Origin: Spartobacteria bacterium UBA6821
GTDB lineage: Bacteria > Verrucomicrobiota > Verrucomicrobiia > Chthoniobacterales > UBA6821
Assembly (NCBI GenBank): GCA_002452515.1
Contig: DKEN01000073.1
Span: forward strand, 1 to 6,403
Direction of reading: 5' to 3'
DNA: 6,403 nt
The notes beneath the pieces are model-generated. The model did not search any database and was not told where the DNA came from. It saw only the letters and a list, made by a program, of their open reading frames with translations. Below, piece after piece: positions 5,258 to 6,403 of the stretch (positions are counted from its first letter, which is position 1; each line of letters opens with the position of its first letter). A program made the translations under genes and the position numbers.

Positions 5258-6279
5258 ATATCCTCTGCGCCGGAATCAATCATCGTACCGCCCAACTCGA
5301 TGTGAGGGAGAAGTTCGCCGTGCGTGAGGAGGAGATGACGGAGTTGCTCGAGCGGCTACGCGGGATCGACGGTGTCTCGGGGGCCGTGATGCTCTCCACC
5401 TGCAATCGAGTCGAGCTCTATGCCTCCGGTCTCTGCACACTCAAGGCGCTGGAGGGTTTCCGTTCCATCCTGGCGGAACGCGCTGGTTTCGAGGCACCGC
5501 TCTATCATCACGACACGCCACAGGCGGTGAGGCATCTCTTCCGTGTCGCCTGCGGGCTTGATTCGATGGTCATCGGGGAGACGGAAATTCTCGGCCAGGT
5601 AAAGAAGGCCTACTCAATTGCCAGTGAGAGCGGATCGGCAACGCGTTCGTTGCACAAACTCTTCCAGCACGCCTTCCGCGTTGCCAAGAGAGTGCGGACG
5701 GAGACCCAGATCACCAGCGGGCCGACCTCGATCGGATCCGTGGCTGTGGAATTGGCCGGAAAAATCTTCGGATCGTTGGAGGATCGCCGGGTCATGATCC
5801 TCGGTGCCGGGGAAATCAGCGAACGAACCGCGCGAAGTCTTCAGTCACGCGGAGTGCGGAGTGTCATTGTTTCCAACCGCACCTACGAAAGGGCTGCCTC
5901 CCTCGCTGCCGAGATCGGTGGAATGGCCCTCCATTTCGATCACTGGGAGAAGGCGGTGAGCGATGTGGATATCCTGATCAGTTCAACAAACGCTCCTCAC
6001 GCCCTGCTGACTCCTGAAAAACTCGCCCCGTTTCTGAAACAGCGGCGTGGCGTTCCCCTCTTTGTCATCGATCTGGCAGTGCCCCGTGACGCCGATCCGC
6101 AGATCAACGAACTCGACGGGGTCTTCCTGTATGATATCGACAGTTTGGAGCAGATCGCCGCCCAGTCACTCGATATCCGCAAACAGGAGGTGATCCGCTG
6201 CGAATCGCTCATTGACGAGCATGTGGAGGGATTTCTGAGCTGGCTGAAAACCATCCACGAACCGCGACCCACGCCATGA
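5254..6279 (+). CDS. hemA: Glutamyl-tRNA reductase
   Basis: HemA reduces glutamyl-tRNA to glutamate-1-semialdehyde with NADPH, the first committed step of the C5 route to haem and other tetrapyrroles. Visible are the catalytic domain with GINHRTAQLDVREK (7-20), the nucleophile Cys50 in STCNRVELY (48-56), YHH with His86, and CGLDSMVIGETEILGQVK (100-117); then the NADPH-binding Rossmann domain with VMILGAGEISERTA (180-193) and SNRT (207-210), plus VIDLAVPRD (271-279). The long spinal helix (about 297-331) is present, but the protein stops there. At 341 residues it is some 70-100 shorter than common bacterial HemA (418 in E. coli) and lacks most of the C-terminal dimerisation domain. A recent frameshift is unlikely, because an intact hemC start overlaps the stop (ATGA). 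The GTG start gives the standard N-terminus and overlaps the previous stop by 4 nt, suggesting coupled translation. No Shine-Dalgarno is present. Confidence 0.96.
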   Translation: MNILCAGINHRTAQLDVREKFAVREEEMTELLERLRGIDGVSGAVMLSTCNRVELYASGLCTLKALEGFRSILAERAGFEAPLYHHDTPQAVRHLFRVACGLDSMVIGETEILGQVKKAYSIASESGSATRSLHKLFQHAFRVAKRVRTETQITSGPTSIGSVAVELAGKIFGSLEDRRVMILGAGEISERTARSLQSRGVRSVIVSNRTYERAASLAAEIGGMALHFDHWEKAVSDVDILISSTNAPHALLTPEKLAPFLKQRRGVPLFVIDLAVPRDADPQINELDGVFLYDIDSLEQIAAQSLDIRKQEVIRCESLIDEHVEGFLSWLKTIHEPRPTP

Positions 6280-6403
6280 CACAGCCTCTCATTCTCGGCA
6301 CGCGCGGTAGTGATCTTGCGCTGGCCCAGTCGCTTCTGGTGAAACAATCACTGGAAGCCGCCCATCCCGGCTTGATCATCGAACAGAAGATCATCACGAC
6401 CAC
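6276..6403 (+). CDS. hemC: Hydroxymethylbilane synthase, N-terminal fragment
   Basis: The window ends after 42 full codons and two bases. They encode the start of porphobilinogen deaminase, the cytoplasmic enzyme that joins four porphobilinogens into hydroxymethylbilane. The family signature GTRGSDLALAQ lies at 8-18; Arg10 and Ser12 correspond to the conserved residues that contact the dipyrromethane cofactor or substrate. LEAAHPG (27-33) and the strand IIEQKIITT (34-42) also match the family. The ATG overlaps the hemA stop in ATGA, the same arrangement as the junction before hemA, so hemC is probably translated by coupling. The remaining 260 or so residues lie outside the window. Confidence 0.93.
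   Translation, partial: MTQPLILGTRGSDLALAQSLLVKQSLEAAHPGLIIEQKIITT

Noticed and set aside
6200..6290. Frameshift as the cause of the short HemA
   Set aside because: The hemC start overlaps the hemA stop and its protein begins with correct family sequence, leaving no room for a lost hemA C-terminus in another frame.
1..6403. Mobile element, CRISPR array, defence locus, tRNA or riboswitch
   Set aside because: No terminal inverted repeats, transposase or integrase, spaced repeats, cloverleaf or known riboswitch core was found; nearly all of the window is accounted for by housekeeping genes.

Overview
The window reads as ordinary chromosomal housekeeping DNA from a GC-rich Gram-negative-type bacterium. 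The best guess for the lineage is Verrucomicrobiota or a relative in the PVC group. That guess rests on the 475-residue conserved protein of unknown function, which I recall from Verrucomicrobiota, Planctomycetota and Bacteroidota, on the CcsA/HemX-like gene placed directly before a short hemA, and on intergenic tandem copies of a TTTCAGC-type heptamer. It is an inference; no rRNA or other marker is present to settle it.

Layout. Positions 1-198 are non-coding and AT-rich and carry the heptamer repeat. yajQ (199-687, +) follows and collides tail to tail with a conserved gene of unknown function (668-2095, -); the two share 20 bp. A 139-bp non-coding gap (2096-2234) then separates that gene from a rightward run. 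The gap holds a plausible sigma70-type promoter and a perfect 6-bp hairpin. The rightward run is a 3D-domain lipoprotein, rsmE, folE2, a CcsA/HemX-like membrane protein, hemA and the first 42 codons of hemC, which the window edge cuts.

How the genes work together. The last three genes form a clear tetrapyrrole unit. The HemX-like membrane protein, glutamyl-tRNA reductase and hydroxymethylbilane synthase follow one another with an 18-bp gap before the first junction partner and 4-nt start/stop overlaps (GTGA, then ATGA) at the two junctions, which suggests translational coupling. The genes before them do unrelated jobs: cell-wall remodelling (inferred), 16S rRNA methylation, and the first step of folate or deazapurine synthesis. 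They share orientation and mostly short spacing (17, 69 and 18 bp), so a long mixed operon is possible, although the 69-bp gap before folE2 could hold its own promoter.

I found no mobile element, CRISPR array, tRNA, rRNA, toxin-antitoxin or defence locus. The points most worth a second look are the unknown conserved protein, the HemA lacking most of its C-terminal dimerisation domain, and the absence of Shine-Dalgarno sequences before every gene start in the window.
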